Positions 36,649 through 44,923 of a DNA stretch of 64,000 nt are shown piece by piece; the stretch's first letter is position 1, and each line of letters starts with the position of its first letter. The notes beneath the pieces are model-generated. The model was not told the origin of the DNA. It saw only the letters and a program-made list of their open reading frames with translations, and did not search any database. The stretch spans positions 1-64,000 of the forward strand of contig CALXTR010000001.1 of the NCBI GenBank assembly GCA_944391475.1, in the 5' to 3' direction. Both the position numbers and the translations under genes were made by a program. Source of the DNA: an uncultured Alphaproteobacteria bacterium. GTDB taxonomy: Bacteria; Pseudomonadota; Alphaproteobacteria; RF32; CAG-239.

Positions 36649-37599
36649 ATGAAAGTTGGAATTATCGGAGCTGGTTCGGTTGGTAGCGCAACCGCCTTTG
36701 CGTTGATTATGCGCGGTGTGGCTCGTAAGGTTGTTTTGGTAGATGCTAATGAAAAACGTGCTATGGCTGAGGCGATGGATATTGCTCATGCCACCCCATT
36801 TGCTTATGCTAACAAGGTAAAATGTGGTACTTATAAAGATTTGGAAGGCGCAGAAGTGGTTATTGTGACCGCGGGCGCTAACCAAAAACCAGGTGAAACT
36901 CGTATCGACCTTTTGGGACGCAATGTGAAAATTTTTGAGAGCATTATTCCGCAAATTGTGGCGGCTGCTCCTAATACAACCTTGTTGATTACGGCTAATC
37001 CGGCAGATATTATGACCGAAGTGGCCTTGAAGCTTTCCGGTTTCCCTCGGGAAAGAGTTATCGGTAGTGGTACGGTTTTGGATACTTCTCGCTTTAGAAC
37101 TTTGCTTGGTTATCATTTGGGTGTTTCGCCAAAATCTATTCATGCCAATGTTTTGGGTGAACATGGTGACAGTGAAGTTGTGGTTTGGTCCAATGGTGAT
37201 GCCGGTACGGTACAAATTGAAGAATTGGCTAAAATGGTTGGTAAGCCGTTGACACCGGAAGTTAAGGCCGAGATTGATGCTTGTGTGCGCAATGCTGCTT
37301 ACAAAATTATTGATGGTAAGGGCGCAACCTTCTATGGTATTGCCGGAGCTCTGTGCCGGATTTGTCAGGCAATTACTACCAATGAATATGCTATTTTGAC
37401 AGTGTCTTCTCATCATGATGAGGTAGAAGGTGTTAAAGATGTATGCTTGTCATTGCCCACCGTTGTCGGAAAGCGCGGTGTGCATAGTGTTATTCATCCG
37501 AAACTCTCTGCAGAAGAAAGCAAACTCTTGCGTGAAAGTGCTGAAAAAATTAAGGAATATTCTGACCAAGCTATCGAGATTATTTCGAAAAAAGCTTAA
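36649..37599 (+). CDS. ldh: L-lactate dehydrogenase
   Basis: 316 aa from the ATG at 36649 (GAGGA upstream). NAD-binding GIIGAGSVGSATAFAL, substrate loop GANQKPGETRIDLL, and catalytic His in VLGEHGDSEVVVWS. Gln in the loop (NQKPGETR, near residue 79) points to lactate/pyruvate; malate dehydrogenases of this superfamily have Arg there. It reoxidises NADH by reducing pyruvate, suggesting fermentation. A strong hairpin with a U tract follows directly and reaches into the mtaB start region. Confidence 0.9.
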   Translation: MKVGIIGAGSVGSATAFALIMRGVARKVVLVDANEKRAMAEAMDIAHATPFAYANKVKCGTYKDLEGAEVVIVTAGANQKPGETRIDLLGRNVKIFESIIPQIVAAAPNTTLLITANPADIMTEVALKLSGFPRERVIGSGTVLDTSRFRTLLGYHLGVSPKSIHANVLGEHGDSEVVVWSNGDAGTVQIEELAKMVGKPLTPEVKAEIDACVRNAAYKIIDGKGATFYGIAGALCRICQAITTNEYAILTVSSHHDEVEGVKDVCLSLPTVVGKRGVHSVIHPKLSAEESKLLRESAEKIKEYSDQAIEIISKKA

Positions 37600-37624
37600 A
37601 AAGTTTATTCTTGCCGTTGCAATT

Positions 37625-37667
37625 CCTCTCTTTTGCTGTATACTCCGGCAAAAGAGAGGATTTTTTT
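37625..37667 (+). terminator. ldh terminator overlapping the mtaB ribosome-binding site
   Basis: Perfect 12-bp stem CCTCTCTTTTGC / GCAAAAGAGAGG with an 11-nt loop, followed by ATTTTTTT and then the mtaB ATG. The right arm contains GAGAGG, the only ribosome-binding site for mtaB. Read-through RNA from ldh would both terminate here and hide that site. Confidence 0.85.
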
Positions 37668-38702
37668 ATGGTTGAAGTGGTAACATTGGGGTGTCGGATT
37701 AATGCTTATGAATCCGAGGTCTTAAAAGAAAAATTAGCCGGGGTGGAAAACCTGATTGTGGTTAATACTTGCGCAGTGACCGGAGAGGCTGAGCGCCAGT
37801 GTCGGCAAGAAATTCGGAAGTTGCGGCGCGATAACCCTAATGCTAGGATTGTGGTAACCGGTTGTGCGGCGCAAATTGCTCCCAAGCGCTATGGGGCAAT
37901 GCCGGAGGTGGACTTGGTGCTCGGAAACCGCGAAAAAGCCGAAATTGAAAAATATCTGAACTCACCCATTACCGAAAAAACTATTGTTGGCGATATTTTT
38001 GATTATGACAGCTATGATCGCTATGTGATTACCGGTTTTGAGGGGAGAGAACGGGCTTTTGTGCAAATTCAGCAAGGGTGTAATCATCGTTGCACCTATT
38101 GTATTGTGCCTTATGCGCGAGGAAATAACCGCTCGGTGCCGGAAGCAGATATTTTGCACCAGATTGGTGAACTTTTAGAGCGCGGTTTTGCCGAAATTTG
38201 TTTGACCGGAGTTGATGCTTGTTCTTATCAGCCCTCATTTAGTCAATTAGTCCGGCATATTTTGGAGCGCTTTCCTAACCTGCCTTCTTTGCAATTTGGT
38301 TCGCTGGATCCGGCGGCGGTTGATGATGAGTTTATTGCTTTGGTCGGAAAATATCCTAACATTTATCCGCATTTTCATCTGTCAATACAATCGGGTGATA
38401 ATTTGGTACTAAAACGGATGAAACGTCGTCACACCCGCGAGCAGGTAATTGAGCTATGCAACAAAATTCGCAAGTTGCGTCCGGAAGCAACTTTTGGGGC
38501 AGATTTTATTTGCGGTTTTCCGACCGAAACCGAAGAACAATTTGAAAATACGCTCAAGTTGGTTGATGAAGCCAAAATTTCTAAGCTCCATGTATTTCCG
38601 TACTCGGAGCGTTCGGGTACGCCGGCAGCGCTGATGCCGCAAGTGCCGGTAGAGGTTCGGCGTGAGCGGGCAAAGCGTTTGCGTCAGAAAGGAGATGAAT
38701 AA
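37668..38702 (+). CDS. mtaB: Threonylcarbamoyladenosine tRNA methylthiotransferase MtaB
   Basis: 344 aa. N-terminal UPF0004 domain with three cluster cysteines (VVTLGCRINAYES, VNTCAVTGEAE, VTGCAAQI), radical SAM core with GCNHRCTYCIVPYARG (CxxxCxxC near residue 137), and the HLSIQSGDNLVLKRMKRRH segment. It converts t6A37 to ms2t6A37 in tRNAs reading ANN codons. A C-terminal TRAM domain is short or absent: the protein ends at RERAKRLRQKGDE. Translation is coupled to ftsY (TAATGA), an alphaproteobacterial gene order. Confidence 0.93.
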   Translation: MVEVVTLGCRINAYESEVLKEKLAGVENLIVVNTCAVTGEAERQCRQEIRKLRRDNPNARIVVTGCAAQIAPKRYGAMPEVDLVLGNREKAEIEKYLNSPITEKTIVGDIFDYDSYDRYVITGFEGRERAFVQIQQGCNHRCTYCIVPYARGNNRSVPEADILHQIGELLERGFAEICLTGVDACSYQPSFSQLVRHILERFPNLPSLQFGSLDPAAVDDEFIALVGKYPNIYPHFHLSIQSGDNLVLKRMKRRHTREQVIELCNKIRKLRPEATFGADFICGFPTETEEQFENTLKLVDEAKISKLHVFPYSERSGTPAALMPQVPVEVRRERAKRLRQKGDE

Positions 38703-39613
38703 TGAGTGGTTGGTTGGCTAAACTTGGTTTGGGGCTTAAAAAATCTTCCCAAAAATTGTCGGGCGGAATTAGTGATATTTTTACCAAAAGAAAAGTTGAT
38801 GCCCAAACTATAGAAGAGCTTGAAGAACTACTGATTGCCTCGGATATGGGGGTTAAGGCATCGGCCAAAATTATCAAAGAGTTTTCTAATCGGCGTTTGG
38901 ATAAGGAACTTTCCGATGAGGAAATTAGGGCGGAATTGGCGCAAGATATTGCCAAGATTTTGACCCCTTCCGAACAACCGCTGATTATCGGTTCGCAAAG
39001 GCCGTTTGTTATCTTGATGGTGGGAGTGAACGGGGCCGGAAAAACTACTACTATCGGTAAACTTGCGGCTAAGCTAAAAGCTGAGGGCAAAAAGGTTTCG
39101 TTTATTGCCGGAGATACTTTTCGGGCGGCGGCGGTGGAGCAACTCCAAGTGTGGGGGCAACGTAATAATGTTCGTGTCTTTGCAAAGCCAACCGGAGCTG
39201 ATGCTGCCGGAACTGTCTATGACGGTTTGCAAGAGGCAATTAAGCAAGGTGATGAGGTGGTATTTGTGGATACGGCCGGACGGCTGCAAAACAAAGCCGG
39301 CTTAATGGAAGAGCTCAAAAAAGTGGTGCGGGTTATCAAAAAAATTATTCCCGATGCTCCGCACGCAACTTTGCTAACCATTGATGCCACAACCGGACAA
39401 AATGCTTTGGCGCAAGTGGTGGCTTTTAAGGATATGGTCGAAGTGAGCGGCTTGGTAGTAACAAAGTTAGACGGAACTTCTAAAGGCGGCATTCTCGTGG
39501 CCATTGCCGAAGAAACAAACGTGGCGGTGCATTATATCGGTGTGGGTGAGGGGATTGAGGATTTAGACCGCTTTAGAGCAGAAGATTTTGCCCGCAATTT
39601 GCTAAATGTTTAA
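38702..39613 (+). CDS. ftsY: Signal recognition particle receptor FtsY
   Basis: 303 aa. N-domain helices, then the NG GTPase: G1 GVNGAGKTTTIGKLA near residue 108, DTFRAAAVEQLQ, G3 DTAGRLQNK, G4 TKLDGTSKGG and GVGEGIEDL. The acidic A domain seen in E. coli is missing, leaving a short N-terminus, as in many alphaproteobacteria. It receives SRP-bound ribosomes at the membrane. It overlaps mtaB by 1 bp. A short hairpin with a T run (ATCGG/CCGAT, 39622-39639) may end the unit. Confidence 0.97.
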   Translation: MSGWLAKLGLGLKKSSQKLSGGISDIFTKRKVDAQTIEELEELLIASDMGVKASAKIIKEFSNRRLDKELSDEEIRAELAQDIAKILTPSEQPLIIGSQRPFVILMVGVNGAGKTTTIGKLAAKLKAEGKKVSFIAGDTFRAAAVEQLQVWGQRNNVRVFAKPTGADAAGTVYDGLQEAIKQGDEVVFVDTAGRLQNKAGLMEELKKVVRVIKKIIPDAPHATLLTIDATTGQNALAQVVAFKDMVEVSGLVVTKLDGTSKGGILVAIAEETNVAVHYIGVGEGIEDLDRFRAEDFARNLLNV

Positions 39614-39713
39614 GCTCTAATATCGGGAGCCGATTTTTTCACACCGGCGAAATCTGCTCTTAACAAAAAGTTTAATTGAATTATACTAAAATAAATTTGC
39701 TAAGAGGGCAGAG

Positions 39714-41123
39714 ATGGAAGATTTATTGGATTTTATGCAACGTCCGGCAGCACCAAAAGTTTCGGCACAAAGCGCACAACCGTTTCAGGAAAAAGAATTT
39801 ACGGTTAGCGAACTATCTTTTGAGATTAAGCGTTTTGTGGAAACCGCATTTGGAAAAGTGCGGGTCAGAGGTGAAATTTTTGGAGCAAAACGGGCGGATT
39901 CCGGTCACTATTATCTATCACTAAAAGACGAAAATGCAGTGCTATCTGCCGTATGCTGGAAAGGTGTGGCTGCACAACTCAGCATTAAGCCTGAAGACGG
40001 CTTGGAGGTGATTGCAACCGGAAAAATTACGACCTTTGCCGGAAAGTCATCATATCAGTTGGTGATTGAGCAGATGGAAGTGGCAGGCACAGGGGCCTTG
40101 CTCAAGCTGTTGGAAGAACGCAAAAAACAATATGCGGCTGAAGGTTTGTTTGATGCCGCCCACAAGCAAAAAATTCCTTATTTGCCGGAAACTATCGGAG
40201 TGGTGACCAGTGCCAGCGGAGCAGTGATTAGAGATATTATTCATCGAATCAGTGATAGATTTCCAAGGCGCATAATTTTATGGCCAACTCCGGTACAAGG
40301 AGAAGGGGCGGCTGACAAAATTGCGGCGGCAATCCGCGGTTTTAATGCAATGTCAACTACCGGCGCCGTTCCTAAGCCCGATGTTTTGATTGTGGCACGC
40401 GGGGGCGGAAGTTTGGAAGATTTGTGGCCGTTTAACGAAGATGCGGTTATTCGGGCTGTGTATGATTCTCAAATCCCGATTATTTCGGCGGTGGGACATG
40501 AAACCGATACCATGCTGATTGATTATGTGGCTGATGTAAGAGCTCCTACCCCGACCGGAGCGGCGGAGTTTGCCGTACCGGTGAGAGCTGAGCTGTTGAT
40601 GCAGGTTGCAAATTTGGAAAAGCGGCTCAAAACATCAATAATTCGCTATTTTGAAGAACGTAAGTCCATACTAGAAGGCTTGGGACGCGGTATTCCGAAT
40701 TTGGCGCAGCTACTCCTAGAACAACAGCAAAAATTAGACGACCGAGTGGAACGCTTAAAACTCTCGTTTGGGCAATATCTTTCAACCAAGAAAAATCAGA
40801 TTGTGCAGTTGGCTTTGCGTCCATATTACATCAAAAACATCTTGGAGAAGAAAGAAGAAGCGTGCAAAAACTTGTTTTTGCGACTGGAAAACGTGTCTAT
40901 CGAATCGGTGTTAAAACGGGGTTTTGTTTGGGTGCGCGATGCTCATAAAAATACGGTTTATTCAGCCTCTCAAGCCAAACAAAATGATAAACTGGAGATT
41001 AATTTTGCTGATGGTTCAGTAGAGGTTTCTACCACAAGCCAAGTTAATGTATCTGCGCCAATCACAAAAGTTAGAAAGGTGAAGAAAAATGAAAATTTGC
41101 AGTCAGATTTGTTTGATTTTTAG
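39714..41123 (+). CDS. xseA: Exodeoxyribonuclease VII large subunit
   Basis: 469 aa. N-terminal OB fold (VRGEIFGAKRADSGHYYLSL), catalytic region (VTSASGAVIRDIIHRISDRF, ARGGGSLEDLWPFNEDAV, SAVGHETDTMLIDYVADVRAPTPT), then a coiled coil and a C-terminal segment SVLKRGFVWVRD. It degrades single-stranded DNA together with XseB. The front ~30 residues with low-complexity Ala/Gln are extra. The 3' end overlaps the next gene by 35 bp in another frame. Confidence 0.96.
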   Translation: MEDLLDFMQRPAAPKVSAQSAQPFQEKEFTVSELSFEIKRFVETAFGKVRVRGEIFGAKRADSGHYYLSLKDENAVLSAVCWKGVAAQLSIKPEDGLEVIATGKITTFAGKSSYQLVIEQMEVAGTGALLKLLEERKKQYAAEGLFDAAHKQKIPYLPETIGVVTSASGAVIRDIIHRISDRFPRRIILWPTPVQGEGAADKIAAAIRGFNAMSTTGAVPKPDVLIVARGGGSLEDLWPFNEDAVIRAVYDSQIPIISAVGHETDTMLIDYVADVRAPTPTGAAEFAVPVRAELLMQVANLEKRLKTSIIRYFEERKSILEGLGRGIPNLAQLLLEQQQKLDDRVERLKLSFGQYLSTKKNQIVQLALRPYYIKNILEKKEEACKNLFLRLENVSIESVLKRGFVWVRDAHKNTVYSASQAKQNDKLEINFADGSVEVSTTSQVNVSAPITKVRKVKKNENLQSDLFDF

Positions 41124-41949
41124 TGCTTTTTTTTCTTTAGTTGCTAATGCGCAAGCCGCGGATAAATGGTATGGTGCGGCAAAGCAAGGCAACGTGTTGC
41201 AGGGGCAAATTCCGGGGTTGTCCAAGATTGTGACCGAAGGGCAGACTTATCAGGCAGATGAAGACGGAAATTTTATAATTGCGTTTGGTCGTGAGGCCAA
41301 GGCTCAACAAAAGGTGGAACTTACCTTAACTGACGGCACGGTCAAAAATGTGATTTGGAAAATTGCTCCCACCCAATGGGATATTCAAAAAATCAATGGA
41401 TTGCCGCAGAAAAAAGTGACCCCGTCAGTTGAAGACCAAGCTGCGATTAATGATGAGCGCAGTCAGGTGAGCAAAAGTTTATCGGCTGATTTGCGCCAAG
41501 GGTATTGGAAAAATGGTTTTGTGGAACCGCTAAAAGGCCGTATCAGTGGTGCATTTGGCGGGCAACGTGTGATGAACGGCCGCAAAATGAATTCTCATGC
41601 CGGAGTGGATATTGCTGCACCGCTTGGTACAGATGTGGTGGCTGCAGGTGACGGCAAAGTGGTGATGACTGCGCCTAATTTGTTCTACTCTGGAAATATG
41701 ATTACGATTGACCATGGATATGGTTTGCAGACTATGTATGCTCATTTGAACAAAATAAAGGTCAAAAACGGGCAGATGGTGAAAAAAGGCGAAGTGATTG
41801 CGGAGGTGGGGCAAACCGGACGCGTGACCGGACCGCATCTGCATTGGGGCGCGGCGATTAAAGGGGTGCGTTTTAATCCACATTCGTTATTGCAACTCAA
41901 GGGCGGCGAAAATCAGCATAGTTTTAATTCGTGTGATTTTACTAATTAA
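41089..41949 (+). CDS. Secreted M23 family peptidase
   Basis: 286 aa. Signal peptide (ICLIFSAFFSLVANAQA, cut before ADKWYG), a beta-rich front domain, then an M23 domain: SGAFGGQRVMNG, SHAGVDIAAPLG with the first zinc ligands, MYAHLNKI, and GPHLHWGAAIKG. All metal ligands are kept. It likely cuts peptidoglycan cross-links in the periplasm. GAAAGGTG inside the xseA end serves as ribosome-binding site. It overlaps xseA, so the two are co-transcribed. Confidence 0.92.
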   Translation: MKICSQICLIFSAFFSLVANAQAADKWYGAAKQGNVLQGQIPGLSKIVTEGQTYQADEDGNFIIAFGREAKAQQKVELTLTDGTVKNVIWKIAPTQWDIQKINGLPQKKVTPSVEDQAAINDERSQVSKSLSADLRQGYWKNGFVEPLKGRISGAFGGQRVMNGRKMNSHAGVDIAAPLGTDVVAAGDGKVVMTAPNLFYSGNMITIDHGYGLQTMYAHLNKIKVKNGQMVKKGEVIAEVGQTGRVTGPHLHWGAAIKGVRFNPHSLLQLKGGENQHSFNSCDFTN

Positions 41950-42014
41950 TAACTATTTTGAGATATTCTAAGCAAAGTTTTGAGGATGGTTTATTTTGAG
42001 GTTGGAGGTGAACA

Positions 42015-42440
42015 ATGAGTGATGCAGGACAAAAACAGGCGTCTTTGGAAACTGTAACCTGTTTGATTGTTGATGATGATAAGTTCTCTCGTACGTTTGC
42101 CAAAACGGCGTTGTACCAAATTGGCATTAAAAATGTTAAAGAGGTAGGAAGTGCCGAAGAGGCAAAAGAAATGGTGGCAACCTCTAAAATTGATGTAATT
42201 TTGCTGGACCAGCAGATGCCTCAGGAAAGTGGTTTGGAATTTGCAAAAGAGCTAAAAAATAATCCTCATGAGGAAGTGAAAAATATTCCGATAATAATGA
42301 TTACAATTGACACCAAAGAAAGAACCGTGTTAGAAGCGAAGGGATTAGGAATTCAGGAATATTTGGTAAAGCCTATTTCGCCTTTGGCATTGAAAAAACG
42401 AATTTGTACGGCTTTGGGAATTAAACAAGAAAGAGTATAA
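42015..42440 (+). CDS. Single-domain response regulator (CheY-like)
   Basis: 141 aa receiver domain: acidic pocket DDDKFSR near residue 20, phospho-accepting Asp in VILLDQQMPQ near 63, MITIDT near 96 and the conserved Lys in YLVKPISPLA. No output domain. It should pass a phosphate signal by protein contact, in a phosphorelay or in motility. GGAGGTG lies before the ATG. The uppP start follows its stop without a gap. Confidence 0.93.
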   Translation: MSDAGQKQASLETVTCLIVDDDKFSRTFAKTALYQIGIKNVKEVGSAEEAKEMVATSKIDVILLDQQMPQESGLEFAKELKNNPHEEVKNIPIIMITIDTKERTVLEAKGLGIQEYLVKPISPLALKKRICTALGIKQERV

Positions 42441-43271
42441 ATGATTGATTTGCATATCTTATTTCTCTCAGTTTTGCAGGGCATAACTGAGTTTTTACCG
42501 GTGAGTTCATCGGGGCATTTGATTTTGTTTTCTAAATTTACCACTTTTGAGGATCAAGGAATTGCACTTGATGTGGCGGTGCATCTGGGGTCTATTTTTG
42601 CGGTGATGATTTATTTCCGAAAAACTATTTGGGAGGTTATTAAAGGTACTCTTAAGAGTTGCTTTATTCCCAATTTTAAAAATGATGGAAACAGAATTTT
42701 CTGGCTTATGGTGATTGGAACTATTCCGGTGGTGGTAACGGGGTTGCTGTTCCGCAAATATGGGATTGAATTTCGTGATGATGATGGCAGCAAGGTTATT
42801 GGTTGGACTATACTTGGTTTTGGTTTGCTGTTGTTTGTAGCCGACAAGGTGGGTATGACTATTCGTAAAGTTGAACATTTGGGAGTGTTAGATGCTTTGT
42901 TGATTGGTTTGGCACAGTGTTTGGCTTTGGTACCGGGTACCAGCCGTTCGGGAATTACGATGACGATGGCACGTTTTTTGGGAATGGAACGTTCGGAGGC
43001 AGCAAAATTTTCAATGTTGCTGTCCATCCCGGCGATTTTGGGGGCTGCGACTTTGGTTGGATATGAGCTCTATTCGGCTGGACAAATGCAAGAGCTGTTT
43101 ATGGCGGTAGATGGAGTGATTTATTCATTCGTGGCCTCGATTTTGGCTATTTATATAATGATGTGGTGGCTTAAGAAGTCTACATTTTTGCCGTTCGTAA
43201 TCTATCGAGTGATTTTGGGGGCAATTTTGTTATTAAATTCGTACGGGTATATTGACATCTTGCAAAAATAA
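42441..43271 (+). CDS. uppP: Undecaprenyl-diphosphatase
   Basis: 276 aa BacA/UppP family. Motifs GITEFLPVSSSGHLIL near residue 13 and the catalytic PGTSRSGITMTMARFLGM near 160, with about seven membrane helices. It dephosphorylates undecaprenyl diphosphate outside the inner membrane so the lipid carrier can be reused in peptidoglycan synthesis. It abuts the response regulator gene, and the tRNA-Leu follows. Confidence 0.96.
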   Translation: MIDLHILFLSVLQGITEFLPVSSSGHLILFSKFTTFEDQGIALDVAVHLGSIFAVMIYFRKTIWEVIKGTLKSCFIPNFKNDGNRIFWLMVIGTIPVVVTGLLFRKYGIEFRDDDGSKVIGWTILGFGLLLFVADKVGMTIRKVEHLGVLDALLIGLAQCLALVPGTSRSGITMTMARFLGMERSEAAKFSMLLSIPAILGAATLVGYELYSAGQMQELFMAVDGVIYSFVASILAIYIMMWWLKKSTFLPFVIYRVILGAILLLNSYGYIDILQK

Positions 43272-43304
43272 CTTTATAAGTTTTCTCGTATCTGATTCGA
43301 GAAT

Positions 43305-43392
43305 GCCCTGATGGCGGAATTGGTAGACGCGCAAGTTTCAGGTACTTGTGACCGTTTTGGTCGTGGAAGTTCGAGTCTTCTTCAGGGCACCA
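43305..43392 (+). tRNA. tRNA-Leu (CAG anticodon)
   Basis: 88-nt class II tRNA: acceptor GCCCTGA/TCAGGGC, D arm GGCGGAATTGGTAGACGC, anticodon stem CAAGT/ACTTG with loop TTCAGGT (CAG, decodes CUG), a long variable arm (GACCGTTTTGGTC), T loop TTCGAGT, encoded CCA. The last 16 nt are repeated at 43558. Confidence 0.93.
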
Positions 43393-43561
43393 CAAAAAAG
43401 CCACCCTTGAGGGTGGTTTTTTTGTGGTGTGTTAAAGGTAAGGTTCTCGAACTTCCAGAGGGAAGTTTGACTACAAGCGGCAGGCAGACGGGAGTATGCC
43501 GGTGGCGCAGCCGGCCGCGCAGTGGAACGAGCAATGCGCCAGCATGGCGAGGACAGGCTTC
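43391..43561 (+). repeat. tRNA-Leu-flanking direct repeat, copy 1
   Basis: ~170 bp starting at the tRNA CCA end: terminator, GTTAAAGGTAAGGTTCTCG, then a GC-rich part (AGCGGCAGGCAGACGGGAGT and so on). It repeats 337 bp downstream with few changes. Open frames crossing it on both strands are by-products of the repeat. Confidence 0.9.
43401..43423 (+). terminator. Terminator of tRNA-Leu
   Basis: CCACCC, loop TTGA, GGGTGG, TTTTTTT, 8 nt after the tRNA. The same hairpin recurs at 43738 in the second repeat copy. Confidence 0.93.
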
Positions 43562-43573
43562 TTCAGGGCACCA
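43558..43573 (+). repeat. Duplicate of the tRNA-Leu 3' end
   Basis: CTTCTTCAGGGCACCA, identical to tRNA positions 43377-43392. It looks like an attachment-site or recombination footprint: a 165-bp segment lies between the two 16-bp copies. Confidence 0.8.
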
Positions 43574-43609
43574 TACTAAAAAAAGACCCAAATGGGTCTT
43601 TTTTTAGTA
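43574..43609. terminator. Strong bidirectional terminator
   Basis: TACTAAAAAAAGACCCA, loop AT-rich, TGGGTCTTTTTTTAGTA. Follows the duplicated tRNA-Leu 3' end directly. Confidence 0.9.
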
Positions 43610-43727
43610 TGGTGAAAAGAACTTGTTAATTTGTGAAGCCGCGGTAGCGCGCAAAACAAATGTTACAAGTGCTTTGACCGAAATGAAGTTGTTGAGCTTG
43701 TATCAAGCGAAACCTACGAAGTAAGAT

Positions 43728-43898
43728 CACAAAAAAGCCACCCTTGAGGGTGGTTTTTTTGCGGTGTGTTAAAGGTAAGGTTCTCGAACTTCCAGAGGGA
43801 AGTTTGGCTACAAGCGGCAGGCAGACGGGAGTATGCCGGTGGCGTAGCCATCCGCGCAGTGGAACGAGCAATGCGGCAGCATGGCTGAGACAGGTTTT
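43728..43898 (+). repeat. tRNA-Leu-flanking direct repeat, copy 2
   Basis: Copy of 43391-43561 including the CCACCC/GGGTGG terminator, but not preceded by a tRNA and ending in TTCTTCATTATG in place of the tRNA 3' end. The stretch 43610-43727 between the copies holds no gene I can recognise. Confidence 0.9.
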
Positions 43899-43980
43899 CT
43901 TCATTATGCTGAAAAGACTTTGTTAATTTGTAAAACAGTGGAGTGGAACAATTTGTGGGTTGATTGTTGAGGATATAAGA

Positions 43981-44016
43981 AAAAAACTCGTTTCTTTTCT
44001 AAGAAACGAGTTTTTT
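43981..44016. terminator. Bidirectional terminator
   Basis: AAAAAACTCGTTTCTT, loop TTCT, AAGAAACGAGTTTTTT. Perfect stem; ends the minus-strand membrane protein gene. Confidence 0.93.
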
Positions 44017-44026
44017 GTATCCAATT

Positions 44027-44377
44027 TTATAGATTATCTATTTTTTGGGATACTTGTATGGCTTTGTAGCATTGCCATGCAAATAAGAGTGGAATAAGGG
44101 TGAACCCTATGGTATAGATATAATACCATATTCCTGTTTGGCTTTGCTTGATGAAAGTAAAGCCCATAACCGTGATAATCAGCGTAATAAGAAATCCAAA
44201 GGATAAGCAAGATTCAATAGCAATGATTTTCCGGTTTAGTTCACTTTTAATAATAACTCTATTAGAAGTTTTAGTTTTTAATGTGTATTTAACTTGGTTG
44301 TCGCATTGGTTTATACCGCGAGAGGCAATTATATTTATATAAATGCCGGCAATTACGTAAACAAAATATAACAGCAT
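44027..44377 (-). CDS. Small membrane protein
   Basis: 116 aa. Three hydrophobic segments: residues 1-18 (LLYFVYVIAGIYINIIA), 54-76 (CLSFGFLITLIITVMGFTFI) and 83-103 (IWYYIYTIGFTLIPLLFAW). No recognised family and no catalytic motif. The gene is AT-rich, stands alone and has a strong terminator. No clear ribosome-binding site is seen, so the start is uncertain. Confidence 0.55.
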   Translation of the reverse strand: MLLYFVYVIAGIYINIIASRGINQCDNQVKYTLKTKTSNRVIIKSELNRKIIAIESCLSFGFLITLIITVMGFTFIKQSQTGIWYYIYTIGFTLIPLLFAWQCYKAIQVSQKIDNL

Positions 44378-44600
44378 AATAGGAAATTTAAATTAGTAAT
44401 AGTTTATTTTGGTGCAGGATATCATGTTTAAAATGACTGTCAAGGGATTAGGTTTAAAAAGATTGGCGGATAAAAGAGGATAAAATGGTATGTTAATTGA
44501 AAATTAAGCAAAAAAGTGTACCTTAAATGTATAAAGTACTGGTAATTATGTTACAATTATGTTACAATAATACTGTTAGCATGATTGGTGGGAGGTTGAC

Positions 44601-44777
44601 ATGGATAAATTTGAGAAAAATTTTACTCGTGTATTGAAATGCCACGAAACCGAAATCAATGAGTGCAGCTTGCAAATGATTGATAAGCTGAAAAAAATAG
44701 AACAAATTAAACAACAGAAGAAACAACAGCTCGATTTTCAACGCATGGCAGCAATGCGTTCTTCTCGGTATTTCTAG
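44601..44777 (+). CDS. Small charged helical protein, 58 aa
   Basis: Begins at an ATG with GGGAGG 6 nt upstream and ends at TAG. The sequence is mostly helix-forming and charged (MDKFEKNFTRVLKCHETEIN, then KLKKIEQIKQQKKQQLDFQR). Tandem 11-mers (AATTATGTTAC twice at 44544-44565) sit upstream and a terminator follows at 44800. These signals support a real gene although no family is known. Confidence 0.6.
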   Translation: MDKFEKNFTRVLKCHETEINECSLQMIDKLKKIEQIKQQKKQQLDFQRMAAMRSSRYF

Positions 44778-44799
44778 TATTAGCAGTAGGTAATGTTAG

Positions 44800-44826
44800 C
44801 GGTTCGCTTTTGGCGAACCGTTTTCT
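44800..44826 (+). terminator. Terminator after the 58-aa gene
   Basis: CGGTTCGC, loop TTTTG, GCGAACCG, TTTTCTT. Confidence 0.85.
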
Positions 44827-44859
44827 TGTGGGGATTTTTGAATGAAAGAGAAAAAATGC

Positions 44860-44903
44860 TTGCAATCAGTGTTAAAAGTGATTATACATTCTTGCATGTA
44901 TGT
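44860..44903 (+). promoter_or_regulatory. Promoter and likely TetR/AcrR operator of the efflux operon
   Basis: TTGCAA (44860), 17-bp spacer, TATACA (44883). The inverted repeat ATACAT-TCTTGC-ATGTAT at 44884-44901 covers the -10 box and resembles the TACAT..ATGTA half-sites of AcrR operators. Binding by the TetR protein encoded 20 bp downstream would block its own operon. Confidence 0.65.
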
Positions 44904-44923
44904 TATGTGATGAGAGCTGATTA

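Noticed and set aside
36649-37599. Malate dehydrogenase
   Set aside because: The substrate loop has Gln (NQKPGETR) as in lactate dehydrogenase; malate dehydrogenases carry Arg at that place.
43311-43607. Open frames crossing tRNA-Leu and its repeats on both strands
   Set aside because: They read through a tRNA, terminators and a duplicated non-coding repeat.
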